Both the position numbers and the translations under genes were made by a program. The notes beneath the pieces were generated by a model. That model was given only the letters and a program-made list of their open reading frames with translations. It ran no database searches and was not told where the DNA came from. From Bromus sterilis (lineage: Eukaryota > Streptophyta > Magnoliopsida > Poales > Poaceae), in the NCBI GenBank assembly GCA_950022295.1, contig OX465599.1, forward strand, positions 2,356,001-2,420,000: a DNA stretch of 64,000 bases, given 5' to 3'. Each line of letters begins with the position of its first letter. The first letter of the stretch is position 1. This document shows positions 13,112-25,700 of the stretch, in pieces.

Positions 13112-16100
13112 TTGGGTCCCCAGAGTGATTTCCTCCATTGACGAACCCTAGGGTGCATTTACGTGCCGTTCATCAACACTCGCAGTTTTGGCCGATTCTG
13201 GCCTGTTTTATGGGCTATTAATCATCGTTTTGGGTCCCCGGAGTGATTTCCACCATTGACGAACCCCAGGGTGCATTTACGTGCCGGTCATCAACACTCG
13301 CAATTTTGGCCGATTCTGGCCTGTTTCATGGGTTATTAATCATAGTTACATGGGCTATTAATCACCGTTTTGGATCCCCGGAGTGATTTCCACCATTGAC
13401 GAACCCAGGGTGCATTTACATGCCGGTCATCAACACTCGCAGTTTTGGCCTATTCTGGCCTGTTTCATGGGCTATTAATCACCGTTACATGGGCTATTAA
13501 TCACCGTTTTGGGTCCCCGGAGTGATTTCCACCATTGACGAACCCCAGGGTGCATTTACGTGCCGGTCATCAACACTCGCAGTTTTGGCCGATTCTGGAT
13601 TGTTTCATGGGCTATTAATCACCGTTTTGGGTCCCCGGAGTGATTTTCACAATTGACGAACCCCAGGGTGCATTTACGTGCCGGTTATCAACACTCGCAG
13701 TTTTGGCAGATTCTGGGTTGTTTCATGGGCTATTAATCACCGTTTTGGGTCCCCGGAGTGATTTCCACAATTGACGAACCCCATGGTGCATTTACGTGAC
13801 GGTCATCAGCCCTCGCACTTTTGGCCGATTCTGGCCTGTTTCATGGGCTATTAATCACCGTTACATGGGCTATTAATCACCGTTTTGGGTCCCCGGAGTG
13901 ATTTCCACCATTGACGAACCCCAGGGTGCATTTACGTGCCGGTCATCAACACTCACAGTTTTGGCCGATTCTGGGTTGTTTCATGGGCTATTAATCACCG
14001 TTTTGGGTCCCCGGAGTGATTTCCACAATTGACGAACCCCAGGGTGCATTTACGTGACGGTCATCAGTCCTCGCACTTTTGGCCGATTCTGGCCTGTTTC
14101 ATGGGCTATTAATCACCGTTACATGGGCTATTAATCACCGTTTTGGGTCCCCGGAGTGATTTCCACCATTGACGAACCCAGGGTGCATTTACATGCCGGT
14201 CATCAACACTCGCAGTTTTGGCCGATTCTGGCCTGTTTCATGGGCTATTAATCACCGTTTTGGGTCCCCAGAGTGATTTCCTCCATTGACGAACCCTAGG
14301 GTGCATTTACGTGCCGTTCATCAACACTCGCAGTTTTGGCCGATTCTGGCCTGTTTTATGGGCTATTAATCATCGTTTTGGGTCCCCGGAGTGATTTCCA
14401 CCATTGACGAACCCCAGGGTGCATTTACGTGCCGGTCATCAACACTCGCAATTTTGGCCGATTCTGGCCTGTTTCATGGGTTATTAATCATAGTTACATG
14501 GGCTATTAATCACCGTTTTGGATCCCCGGAGTGATTTCCACCATTGACGAACCCAGGCTGCATTTACATGCCGGTCATCAACACTCGCAGTTTTGGCCTA
14601 TTCTGGCCTGTTTCATGGGCTATTAATCACCGTTACATGGGCTATTAATCACCGTTTTGGGTCCCCGGAGTGATTTCCACAATTGACGAACCCCAGGGTG
14701 CATTTACGTGACGGTCATCAGTCCTCGCACTTTTGGCCGATTCTGGCCTGTTTCATGGGCTATTAATCACCGTTACATGGGCTATTAATCACCGTTTTGG
14801 GTCCCCGGAGTGATTTCCACCATTGACGAACCCCAGGGTGCATTTACGTGCTGGTCATCAACACTCGCAGTTTTGGCCGATTCTGGCCTGTTTCATGGGC
14901 TATTAATCACCGTTTTGGGTCCCCAGAGTGATTTCCTCCATTGACGAACCCTAGGGTGCATTTACGTGCCGTTCATCAACACTCGCAGTTTTGGCCGATT
15001 CTGGCCTGTTTTATGTGCTATTAATCATCGTTTTGGGTCCCCGGAGTGATTTCCACCATTGACGAACCCCAGGGTGCATTTACGTGCCGGTCATCAACAC
15101 TCGCAATTTTGGCCGATTCTGGCCTGTTTCATGGGTTATTAATCATAGTTACATGGGCTATTAATCACCGTTTTGGATCCCCGGAGTGATTTCCACCATT
15201 GACGAACCCAGGGTGCATTTACATGCCGGTCATCAACACTCGCAGTTTTGGCCTATTCTGGCCTGTTTCATGGGCTATTAATCACCGTTACATGGGCTAT
15301 TAATCACCGTTTTGGGTCCCCGGAGTGATTTCCACCATTGACGAACCCCAGGGTGCATTTACGTGCCGGTCATCAACACTCGCAGTTTTGGCCGATTCTG
15401 GATTGTTTCATGGGCTATTAATTACCGTTTTGGGTCCCCGGAGTGATTTTCACAATTGACGAACCCCAGGGTGCATTTACGTGACGGTCATCAGTCCTCG
15501 CACTTTTGGCCGATTCTGGCCTGTTTCATGGGCTATTAATCACCGTTACATGGGCTATTAATCACCGTTTTGGGTCCCCGGAGTGATTTCCACCATTGAC
15601 GAACCCCAGGGTGCATTTACGTGCTGGTCATCAACACTCGCAGTTTTGGCCGATTCTGGCCTGTTTCATGGGCTATTAATCACCGTTTTGGGTCCCCAGA
15701 GTGATTTCCTCCATTGACGAACCCTAGGGTGCATTTACGTGCCGTTCATCAACACTCGCAGTTTTGGCCGATTCTGGCCTGTTTTATGGGCTATTAATCA
15801 TCGTTTTGGGTCCCCGGAGTGATTTCCACCATTGACGAACCCCAGGGTGCATTTACGTGCCGGTCATCAACACTCGCAATTTTGGCCGATTCTGGCCTGT
15901 TTCATGGGTTATTAATCATAGTTACATGGGCTATTAATCACCGTTTTGGATCCCCGGAGTGATTTCCACCATTGACGAACCCAGGGTGCATTTACATGCC
16001 GGTCATCAACACTCGCAGTTTTGGCCTATTCTGGCCTGTTTCATGGGCTATTAATCACCGTTACATGGGCTATTAATCACCGTTTTGGGTCCCCGGAGTG

Positions 16101-18263
16101 ATTTCCACCATTGACGAACCCCAGGGTGCATTTACGTGCCGGTCATCAACACTCGCAGTTTTGGCCGATTCTGGATTGTTTCATGGGCTATTAATCACCG
16201 TTTTGGGTCCCCGGAGTGATTTTCACAATTGACGAACCCCAGGGTGCATTTACGTGCCGGTTATCAACACTCGCAGTTTTGGCAGATTCTGGGTTGTTTC
16301 ATGGGCTATTAATCACCGTTTTGGGTCCCCGGAGTGATTTCCACAATTGACGAACCCCATGGTGCATTTACGTGACGGTCATCAGCCCTCGCACTTTTGG
16401 CCGATTCTGGCCTGTTTCATGGGCTATTAATCACCGTTACATGGGCTATTAATCACCGTTTTGGGTCCCCGGAGTGATTTCCACCATTGACGAACCCCAG
16501 GGTGCATTTACGTGCCGGTCATCAACACTCACAGTTTTGGCCGATTCTGGGTTGTTTCATGGGCTATTAATCACCGTTTTGGGTCCCCGGAGTGATTTCC
16601 ACAATTGACGAACCCCAGGGTGCATTTACGTGACGGTCATCAGTCCTCGCACTTTTGGCCGATTCTGGCCTGTTTCATGGGCTATTAATCACCGTTACAT
16701 GGGCTATTAATCACCGTTTTGGGTCCCCGGAGTGATTTCCACCATTGACGAACCCAGGGTGCATTTACATGCCGGTCATCAACACTCGCAGTTTTGGCCG
16801 ATTCTGGCCTGTTTCATGGGCTATTAATCACCGTTTTGGGTCCCCAGAGTGATTTCCTCCATTGACGAACCCTAGGGTGCATTTACGTGCCGTTCATCAA
16901 CACTCGCAGTTTTGGCCGATTCTGGCCTGTTTTATGGGCTATTAATCATCGTTTTGGGTCCCCGGAGTGATTTCCACCATTGACGAACCCCAGGGTGCAT
17001 TTACGTGCCGGTCATCAACACTCGCAATTTTGGCCGATTCTGGCCTGTTTCATGGGTTATTAATCATAGTTACATGGGCTATTAATCACCGTTTTGGATC
17101 CCCGGAGTGATTTCCACCATTGACGAACCCAGGCTGCATTTACATGCCGGTCATCAACACTCGCAGTTTTGGCCTATTCTGGCCTGTTTCATGGGCTATT
17201 AATCACCGTTACATGGGCTATTAATCACCGTTTTGGGTCCCCGGAGTGATTTCCACAATTGACGAACCCCAGGGTGCATTTACGTGACGGTCATCAGTCC
17301 TCGCACTTTTGGCCGATTCTGGCCTGTTTCATGGGCTATTAATCACCGTTACATGGGCTATTAATCACCGTTTTGGGTCCCCGGAGTGATTTCCACCATT
17401 GACGAACCCCAGGGTGCATTTACGTGCTGGTCATCAACACTCGCAGTTTTGGCCGATTCTGGCCTGTTTCATGGGCTATTAATCACCGTTTTGGGTCCCC
17501 AGAGTGATTTCCTCCATTGACGAACCCTAGGGTGCATTTACGTGCCGTTCATCAACACTCGCAGTTTTGGCCGATTCTGGCCTGTTTTATGTGCTATTAA
17601 TCATCGTTTTGGGTCCCCGGAGTGATTTCCACCATTGACGAACCCCAGGGTGCATTTACGTGCCGGTCATCAACACTCGCAATTTTGGCCGATTCTGGCC
17701 TGTTTCATGGGTTATTAATCATAGTTACATGGGCTATTAATCACCGTTTTGGATCCCCGGAGTGATTTCCACCATTGACGAACCCAGGGTGCATTTACAT
17801 GCCGGTCATCAACACTCGCAGTTTTGGCCTATTCTGGCCTGTTTCATGGGCTATTAATCACCGTTACATGGGCTATTAATCACCGTTTTGGGTCCCCGGA
17901 GTGATTTCCACCATTGACGAACCCCAGGGTGCATTTACGTGCCGGTCATCAACACTCGCAGTTTTGGCCGATTCTGGATTGTTTCATGGGCTATTAATTA
18001 CCGTTTTGGGTCCCCGGAGTGATTTTCACAATTGACGAACCCCAGGGTGCATTTACGTGACGGTCATCAGTCCTCGCACTTTTGGCCGATTCTGGCCTGT
18101 TTCATGGGCTATTAATCACCGTTACATGGGCTATTAATCACCGTTTTGGGTCCCCGGAGTGATTTCCACCATTGACGAACCCCAGGGTGCATTTACGTGC
18201 TGGTCATCAACACTCGCAGTTTTGGCCGATTCTGGCCTGTTTCATGGGCTATTAATCACCGTT
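13112..18263. repeat. Second 20-monomer HOR, 2576-bp unit, two copies
   Basis: Copies at 13112-15687 and 15688-18263; a third partial copy continues from 18264 to about 19020. Lengths are 118, 140, 139, 118, 118, 140, 118, 140, 117, 118, 140, 139, 140, 118, 118, 140, 139, 118, 140, 118. Landmarks repeat at 2576: ccagag/cctcc monomers at 13112, 14260, 14915 against 15688, 16836, 17491; the private atgtgc change at 15016 against 17592; and catggtgc after 13745 against 16321. The unit has the same total length as block A1 but a different monomer order, so it is not the same unit. Matching extends left to about 12850. Confidence 0.9.
13627..13744. repeat. Mosaic monomer, class B head with class A tail
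   Basis: It begins like class B (gattttcacaattg) but continues with ccggttatcaacactcgcag and ttttggcagattctgggttg, a class A tail of the kind normally found in the monomers starting cattgaagaac. Total length is 118 bp. Copies recur at 16203 and 18779 and in every 2652-bp unit. The switch point lies between monomer positions about 30 and 55. Confidence 0.8.
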
Positions 18264-19788
18264 TTGGGTCCCCAGAGTGATTTCCTCCATTGACGAACCC
18301 TAGGGTGCATTTACGTGCCGTTCATCAACACTCGCAGTTTTGGCCGATTCTGGCCTGTTTTATGGGCTATTAATCATCGTTTTGGGTCCCCGGAGTGATT
18401 TCCACCATTGACGAACCCCAGGGTGCATTTACGTGCCGGTCATCAACACTCGCAATTTTGGCCGATTCTGGCCTGTTTCATGGGTTATTAATCATAGTTA
18501 CATGGGCTATTAATCACCGTTTTGGATCCCCGGAGTGATTTCCACCATTGACGAACCCAGGGTGCATTTACATGCCGGTCATCAACACTCGCAGTTTTGG
18601 CCTATTCTGGCCTGTTTCATGGGCTATTAATCACCGTTACATGGGCTATTAATCACCGTTTTGGGTCCCCGGAGTGATTTCCACCATTGACGAACCCCAG
18701 GGTGCATTTACGTGCCGGTCATCAACACTCGCAGTTTTGGCCGATTCTGGATTGTTTCATGGGCTATTAATCACCGTTTTGGGTCCCCGGAGTGATTTTC
18801 ACAATTGACGAACCCCAGGGTGCATTTACGTGCCGGTTATCAACACTCGCAGTTTTGGCAGATTCTGGGTTGTTTCATGGGCTACTAATCACCGTTTTGG
18901 GTCCCCGGAGTGATTTCCACAATTGACGAACCCCATGGTGCATTTACGTGACGGTCATCAGTCCTCGCACTTTTGGCCGATTCTGGCCTGTTTCATGGGC
19001 TATTAATCACCGTTACATGGGCTATTAATCACCGTTTTGGGTCCCCGGAGTGATTTCCACCATTGACGAACCCCAGGGTGCATTTACGTGCCGGTCATCA
19101 ACACTCGCAGTTTTGGCCGATTCTGGATTGTTTCATGGGCTATTAATCACCGTTTTGGGTCCCCGGAGTGATTTTCACAATTGACGAACCCCAGGGTGCA
19201 TTTACGTGACGGTCATCAGTCCTCGCACTTTTGGCCGATTCTGGCCTATTTCATGGGCTATTAATCACCGTTACATGGGCTATTAATCACCGTTTTGGGT
19301 CCCCGGAGTGATTTCTACGATTGACGAACCCCAGGGTGCATTTACGTGCCGGTCATCAACACTCGCAGTTTTGGCCGATTCTGGCCTGTTTCATGGGCTA
19401 TTAATCACCGTTTTGGGTCCCCGGAGTGATTTCCACCATTAACGAACCCCAGGGTGCATTTACGTGCCGGTCATCAAAACTCGCAATTTTGGCCGATTCT
19501 GGATTGTTTCATGGGCTATTAATCACCGTTTTGGGTCCTCGGAGTGATTTTCACAATTGACGAACCCCAGGGTGCATTTACGTGACGGTCATCAGTCCTC
19601 GCACTTTTGGCCGATTCTGGCCTGTTTCATGGGCTATTAATCACCGTTACATGGGCTATTAATCACCGTTTTGGGTCCCCGGAGTGATTTCCACCATTGA
19701 CGAACCCCAGGGTGCATTTACGTGCCGGTCATCAACACTCACAGTTTTGGCCGATTCTGGGTTGTTTCATGGGCTATTAATTACCGTT

Positions 19789-19906
19789 TTGGGTCCCCGG
19801 AGTGATTTCCACCATTGACGAACCCCAGGGTGCATTTACGTGACGGTCATCAGTCCTCGCAGTTTTGGCCGATTCTGGGTTGTTTGATGGGCTATTAATC
19901 ACCGTT
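19789..19906. repeat. Mosaic monomer, class A head with class B middle
   Basis: The head is class A (ccaccattg), the middle is class B (acggtcatcagtcctcgc), then the class A base g resumes (cagttttgg), with gggttgtttgatgg at the end. It is 118 bp and recurs in each 2652-bp unit (22441, 25093 and so on) and at 42289. The middle stretch looks like a short converted tract. Confidence 0.8.
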
Positions 19907-22676
19907 TTGGGTCCCCGGAGTGATTTCCACCATTGACGAACCCCAGGGTGCATTTACGTGCCGGTCATCAACACTCGCAGTTTTGGCCGATTCTGGATTG
20001 TTTCATGGGCTATTAATCACCGTTTTGGGTCCCCGGAGTGATTTTCACAATTGACGAACCCCAGGGTGCATTTACGTGACGGTCATCAGTCCTCGCACTT
20101 TTGGCCGATTCTGGCCTGTTTCATGGGCTATTAATCACCGTTTTGGGTCCCCAGAGTGATTTCCTCCATTGACGAACCCTAGGGTGCATTTACGTGCCGT
20201 TCATCAACACTCGCAGTTTTGGCCGATTCTGGCCTGTTTTATGGGCTATTAATCATCGTTTTGGGTCCCCGGAGTGATTTCCACCATTGACGAACCCCAG
20301 GGTGCATTTACGTGCCGGTCATCAACACTCGCAATTTTGGCCGATTCTGGCCTGTTTCATGGGTTATTAATCATAGTTACATGGGCTATTAATCACCGTT
20401 TTGGATCCCCGGAGTGATTTCCACCATTGACGAACCCAGGGTGCATTTACATGCCGGTCATCAACACTCGCAGTTTTGGCCTATTCTGGCCTGTTTCATG
20501 GGCTATTAATCACCGTTACATGGGCTATTAATCACCGTTTTGGGTCCCCGGAGTGATTTCCACCATTGACGAACCCCAGGGTGCATTTACGTGCCGGTCA
20601 TCAACACTCGCAGTTTTGGCCGATTCTGGATTGTTTCATGGGCTATTAATTACCGTTTTGGGTCCCCGGAGTGATTTTCACAATTGACGAACCCCAGGGT
20701 GCATTTACGTGACGGTCATCAGTCCTCGCACTTTTGGCCGATTCTGGCCTGTTTCATGGGCTATTAATCACCGTTACATGGGCTATTAATCACCGTTTTG
20801 GGTCCCCGGAGTGATTTCCACCATTGACGAACCCCAGGGTGCATTTACGTGCTGGTCATCAACACTCGCAGTTTTGGCCGATTCTGGCCTGTTTCATGGG
20901 CTATTAATCACCGTTTTGGGTCCCCAGAGTGATTTCCTCCATTGACGAACCCTAGGGTGCATTTACGTGCCGTTCATCAACACTCGCAGTTTTGGCCGAT
21001 TCTGGCCTGTTTTATGGGCTATTAATCATCGTTTTGGGTCCCCGGAGTGATTTCCACCATTGACGAACCCCAGGGTGCATTTACGTGCCGGTCATCAACA
21101 CTCGCAATTTTGGCCGATTCTGGCCTGTTTCATGGGTTATTAATCATAGTTACATGGGCTATTAATCACCGTTTTGGATCCCCGGAGTGATTTCCACCAT
21201 TGACGAACCCAGGGTGCATTTACATGCCGGTCATCAACACTCGCAGTTTTGGCCTATTCTGGCCTGTTTCATGGGCTATTAATCACCGTTACATGGGCTA
21301 TTAATCACCGTTTTGGGTCCCCGGAGTGATTTCCACCATTGACGAACCCCAGGGTGCATTTACGTGCCGGTCATCAACACTCGCAGTTTTGGCCGATTCT
21401 GGATTGTTTCATGGGCTATTAATCACCGTTTTGGGTCCCCGGAGTGATTTTCACAATTGACGAACCCCAGGGTGCATTTACGTGCCGGTTATCAACACTC
21501 GCAGTTTTGGCAGATTCTGGGTTGTTTCATGGGCTACTAATCACCGTTTTGGGTCCCCGGAGTGATTTCCACAATTGACGAACCCCATGGTGCATTTACG
21601 TGACGGTCATCAGTCCTCGCACTTTTGGCCGATTCTGGCCTGTTTCATGGGCTATTAATCACCGTTACATGGGCTATTAATCACCGTTTTGGGTCCCCGG
21701 AGTGATTTCCACCATTGACGAACCCCAGGGTGCATTTACGTGCCGGTCATCAACACTCGCAGTTTTGGCCGATTCTGGATTGTTTCATGGGCTATTAATC
21801 ACCGTTTTGGGTCCCCGGAGTGATTTTCACAATTGACGAACCCCAGGGTGCATTTACGTGACGGTCATCAGTCCTCGCACTTTTGGCCGATTCTGGCCTA
21901 TTTCATGGGCTATTAATCACCGTTACATGGGCTATTAATCACCGTTTTGGGTCCCCGGAGTGATTTCTACGATTGACGAACCCCAGGGTGCATTTACGTG
22001 CCGGTCATCAACACTCGCAGTTTTGGCCGATTCTGGCCTGTTTCATGGGCTATTAATCACCGTTTTGGGTCCCCGGAGTGATTTCCACCATTAACGAACC
22101 CCAGGGTGCATTTACGTGCCGGTCATCAAAACTCGCAATTTTGGCCGATTCTGGATTGTTTCATGGGCTATTAATCACCGTTTTGGGTCCTCGGAGTGAT
22201 TTTCACAATTGACGAACCCCAGGGTGCATTTACGTGACGGTCATCAGTCCTCGCACTTTTGGCCGATTCTGGCCTGTTTCATGGGCTATTAATCACCGTT
22301 ACATGGGCTATTAATCACCGTTTTGGGTCCCCGGAGTGATTTCCACCATTGACGAACCCCAGGGTGCATTTACGTGCCGGTCATCAACACTCACAGTTTT
22401 GGCCGATTCTGGGTTGTTTCATGGGCTATTAATTACCGTTTTGGGTCCCCGGAGTGATTTCCACCATTGACGAACCCCAGGGTGCATTTACGTGACGGTC
22501 ATCAGTCCTCGCAGTTTTGGCCGATTCTGGGTTGTTTGATGGGCTATTAATCACCGTTTTGGGTCCCCGGAGTGATTTCCACCATTGACGAACCCCAGGG
22601 TGCATTTACGTGCCGGTCATCAACACTCGCAGTTTTGGCCGATTCTGGATTGTTTCATGGGCTATTAATCACCGTT

Positions 22677-22794
22677 TTGGGTCCCCGGAGTGATTTTCAC
22701 AATTGACGAACCCCAGGGTGCATTTACGTGACGGTCATCAGTCCTCGCACTTTTGGCCGATTCTGGCCTGTTTCATGGGCTATTAATCACCGTT
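22677..22794. repeat. Crossover-type junction monomer of the 2652-bp HOR
   Basis: A class B monomer (gattttcacaattg, acggtcatcagtcc) that is only 118 bp long, without the 22-bp duplication class B normally carries. It is followed by the ccagag monomer that opens the next unit. Equivalents are at 20025-20142, 25329-25446 and 27981-28098. Where the array ends (30633-30772), and at the end of the displaced sixth copy (38638-38777), the same monomer has the full 140 bp. The simplest reading is that the unit was closed by exchange between a class B 140-mer and the 118-mer that normally precedes the ccagag monomer, inside their shared tail. Confidence 0.75.
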
Positions 22795-25700
22795 TTGGGT
22801 CCCCAGAGTGATTTCCTCCATTGACGAACCCTAGGGTGCATTTACGTGCCGTTCATCAACACTCGCAGTTTTGGCCGATTCTGGCCTGTTTTATGGGCTA
22901 TTAATCATCGTTTTGGGTCCCCGGAGTGATTTCCACCATTGACGAACCCCAGGGTGCATTTACGTGCCGGTCATCAACACTCGCAATTTTGGCCGATTCT
23001 GGCCTGTTTCATGGGTTATTAATCATAGTTACATGGGCTATTAATCACCGTTTTGGATCCCCGGAGTGATTTCCACCATTGACGAACCCAGGGTGCATTT
23101 ACATGCCGGTCATCAACACTCGCAGTTTTGGCCTATTCTGGCCTGTTTCATGGGCTATTAATCACCGTTACATGGGCTATTAATCACCGTTTTGGGTCCC
23201 CGGAGTGATTTCCACCATTGACGAACCCCAGGGTGCATTTACGTGCCGGTCATCAACACTCGCAGTTTTGGCCGATTCTGGATTGTTTCATGGGCTATTA
23301 ATTACCGTTTTGGGTCCCCGGAGTGATTTTCACAATTGACGAACCCCAGGGTGCATTTACGTGACGGTCATCAGTCCTCGCACTTTTGGCCGATTCTGGC
23401 CTGTTTCATGGGCTATTAATCACCGTTACATGGGCTATTAATCACCGTTTTGGGTCCCCGGAGTGATTTCCACCATTGACGAACCCCAGGGTGCATTTAC
23501 GTGCTGGTCATCAACACTCGCAGTTTTGGCCGATTCTGGCCTGTTTCATGGGCTATTAATCACCGTTTTGGGTCCCCAGAGTGATTTCCTCCATTGACGA
23601 ACCCTAGGGTGCATTTACGTGCCGTTCATCAACACTCGCAGTTTTGGCCGATTCTGGCCTGTTTTATGGGCTATTAATCATCGTTTTGGGTCCCCGGAGT
23701 GATTTCCACCATTGACGAACCCCAGGGTGCATTTACGTGCCGGTCATCAACACTCGCAATTTTGGCCGATTCTGGCCTGTTTCATGGGTTATTAATCATA
23801 GTTACATGGGCTATTAATCACCGTTTTGGATCCCCGGAGTGATTTCCACCATTGACGAACCCAGGGTGCATTTACATGCCGGTCATCAACACTCGCAGTT
23901 TTGGCCTATTCTGGCCTGTTTCATGGGCTATTAATCACCGTTACATGGGCTATTAATCACCGTTTTGGGTCCCCGGAGTGATTTCCACCATTGACGAACC
24001 CCAGGGTGCATTTACGTGCCGGTCATCAACACTCGCAGTTTTGGCCGATTCTGGATTGTTTCATGGGCTATTAATCACCGTTTTGGGTCCCCGGAGTGAT
24101 TTTCACAATTGACGAACCCCAGGGTGCATTTACGTGCCGGTTATCAACACTCGCAGTTTTGGCAGATTCTGGGTTGTTTCATGGGCTACTAATCACCGTT
24201 TTGGGTCCCCGGAGTGATTTCCACAATTGACGAACCCCATGGTGCATTTACGTGACGGTCATCAGTCCTCGCACTTTTGGCCGATTCTGGCCTGTTTCAT
24301 GGGCTATTAATCACCGTTACATGGGCTATTAATCACCGTTTTGGGTCCCCGGAGTGATTTCCACCATTGACGAACCCCAGGGTGCATTTACGTGCCGGTC
24401 ATCAACACTCGCAGTTTTGGCCGATTCTGGATTGTTTCATGGGCTATTAATCACCGTTTTGGGTCCCCGGAGTGATTTTCACAATTGACGAACCCCAGGG
24501 TGCATTTACGTGACGGTCATCAGTCCTCGCACTTTTGGCCGATTCTGGCCTATTTCATGGGCTATTAATCACCGTTACATGGGCTATTAATCACCGTTTT
24601 GGGTCCCCGGAGTGATTTCTACGATTGACGAACCCCAGGGTGCATTTACGTGCCGGTCATCAACACTCGCAGTTTTGGCCGATTCTGGCCTGTTTCATGG
24701 GCTATTAATCACCGTTTTGGGTCCCCGGAGTGATTTCCACCATTAACGAACCCCAGGGTGCATTTACGTGCCGGTCATCAAAACTCGCAATTTTGGCCGA
24801 TTCTGGATTGTTTCATGGGCTATTAATCACCGTTTTGGGTCCTCGGAGTGATTTTCACAATTGACGAACCCCAGGGTGCATTTACGTGACGGTCATCAGT
24901 CCTCGCACTTTTGGCCGATTCTGGCCTGTTTCATGGGCTATTAATCACCGTTACATGGGCTATTAATCACCGTTTTGGGTCCCCGGAGTGATTTCCACCA
25001 TTGACGAACCCCAGGGTGCATTTACGTGCCGGTCATCAACACTCACAGTTTTGGCCGATTCTGGGTTGTTTCATGGGCTATTAATTACCGTTTTGGGTCC
25101 CCGGAGTGATTTCCACCATTGACGAACCCCAGGGTGCATTTACGTGACGGTCATCAGTCCTCGCAGTTTTGGCCGATTCTGGGTTGTTTGATGGGCTATT
25201 AATCACCGTTTTGGGTCCCCGGAGTGATTTCCACCATTGACGCACCCCAGGGTGCATTTACGTGCCGGTCATCAACACTCGCAGTTTTGGCCGATTCTGG
25301 ATTGTTTCATGGGCTATTAATCACCGTTTTGGGTCCCCGGAGTGATTTTCACAATTGACGAACCCCAGGGTGCATTTACGTGACGGTCATCAGTCCTCGC
25401 ACTTTTGGCCGATTCTGGCCTGTTTCATGGGCTATTAATCACCGTTTTGGGTCCCCAGAGTGATTTCCTCCATTGACGAACCCTAGGGTGCATTTACGTG
25501 CCGTTCATCAACACTCGCAGTTTTGGCCGATTCTGGCCTGTTTTATGGGCTATTAATCATCGTTTTGGGTCCCCGGAGTGATTTCCACCATTGACGAACC
25601 CCAGGGTGCATTTACGTGCCGGTCATCAACACTCGCAATTTTGGCCGATTCTGGCCTGTTTCATGGGTTATTAATCATAGTTACATGGGCTATTAATCAC

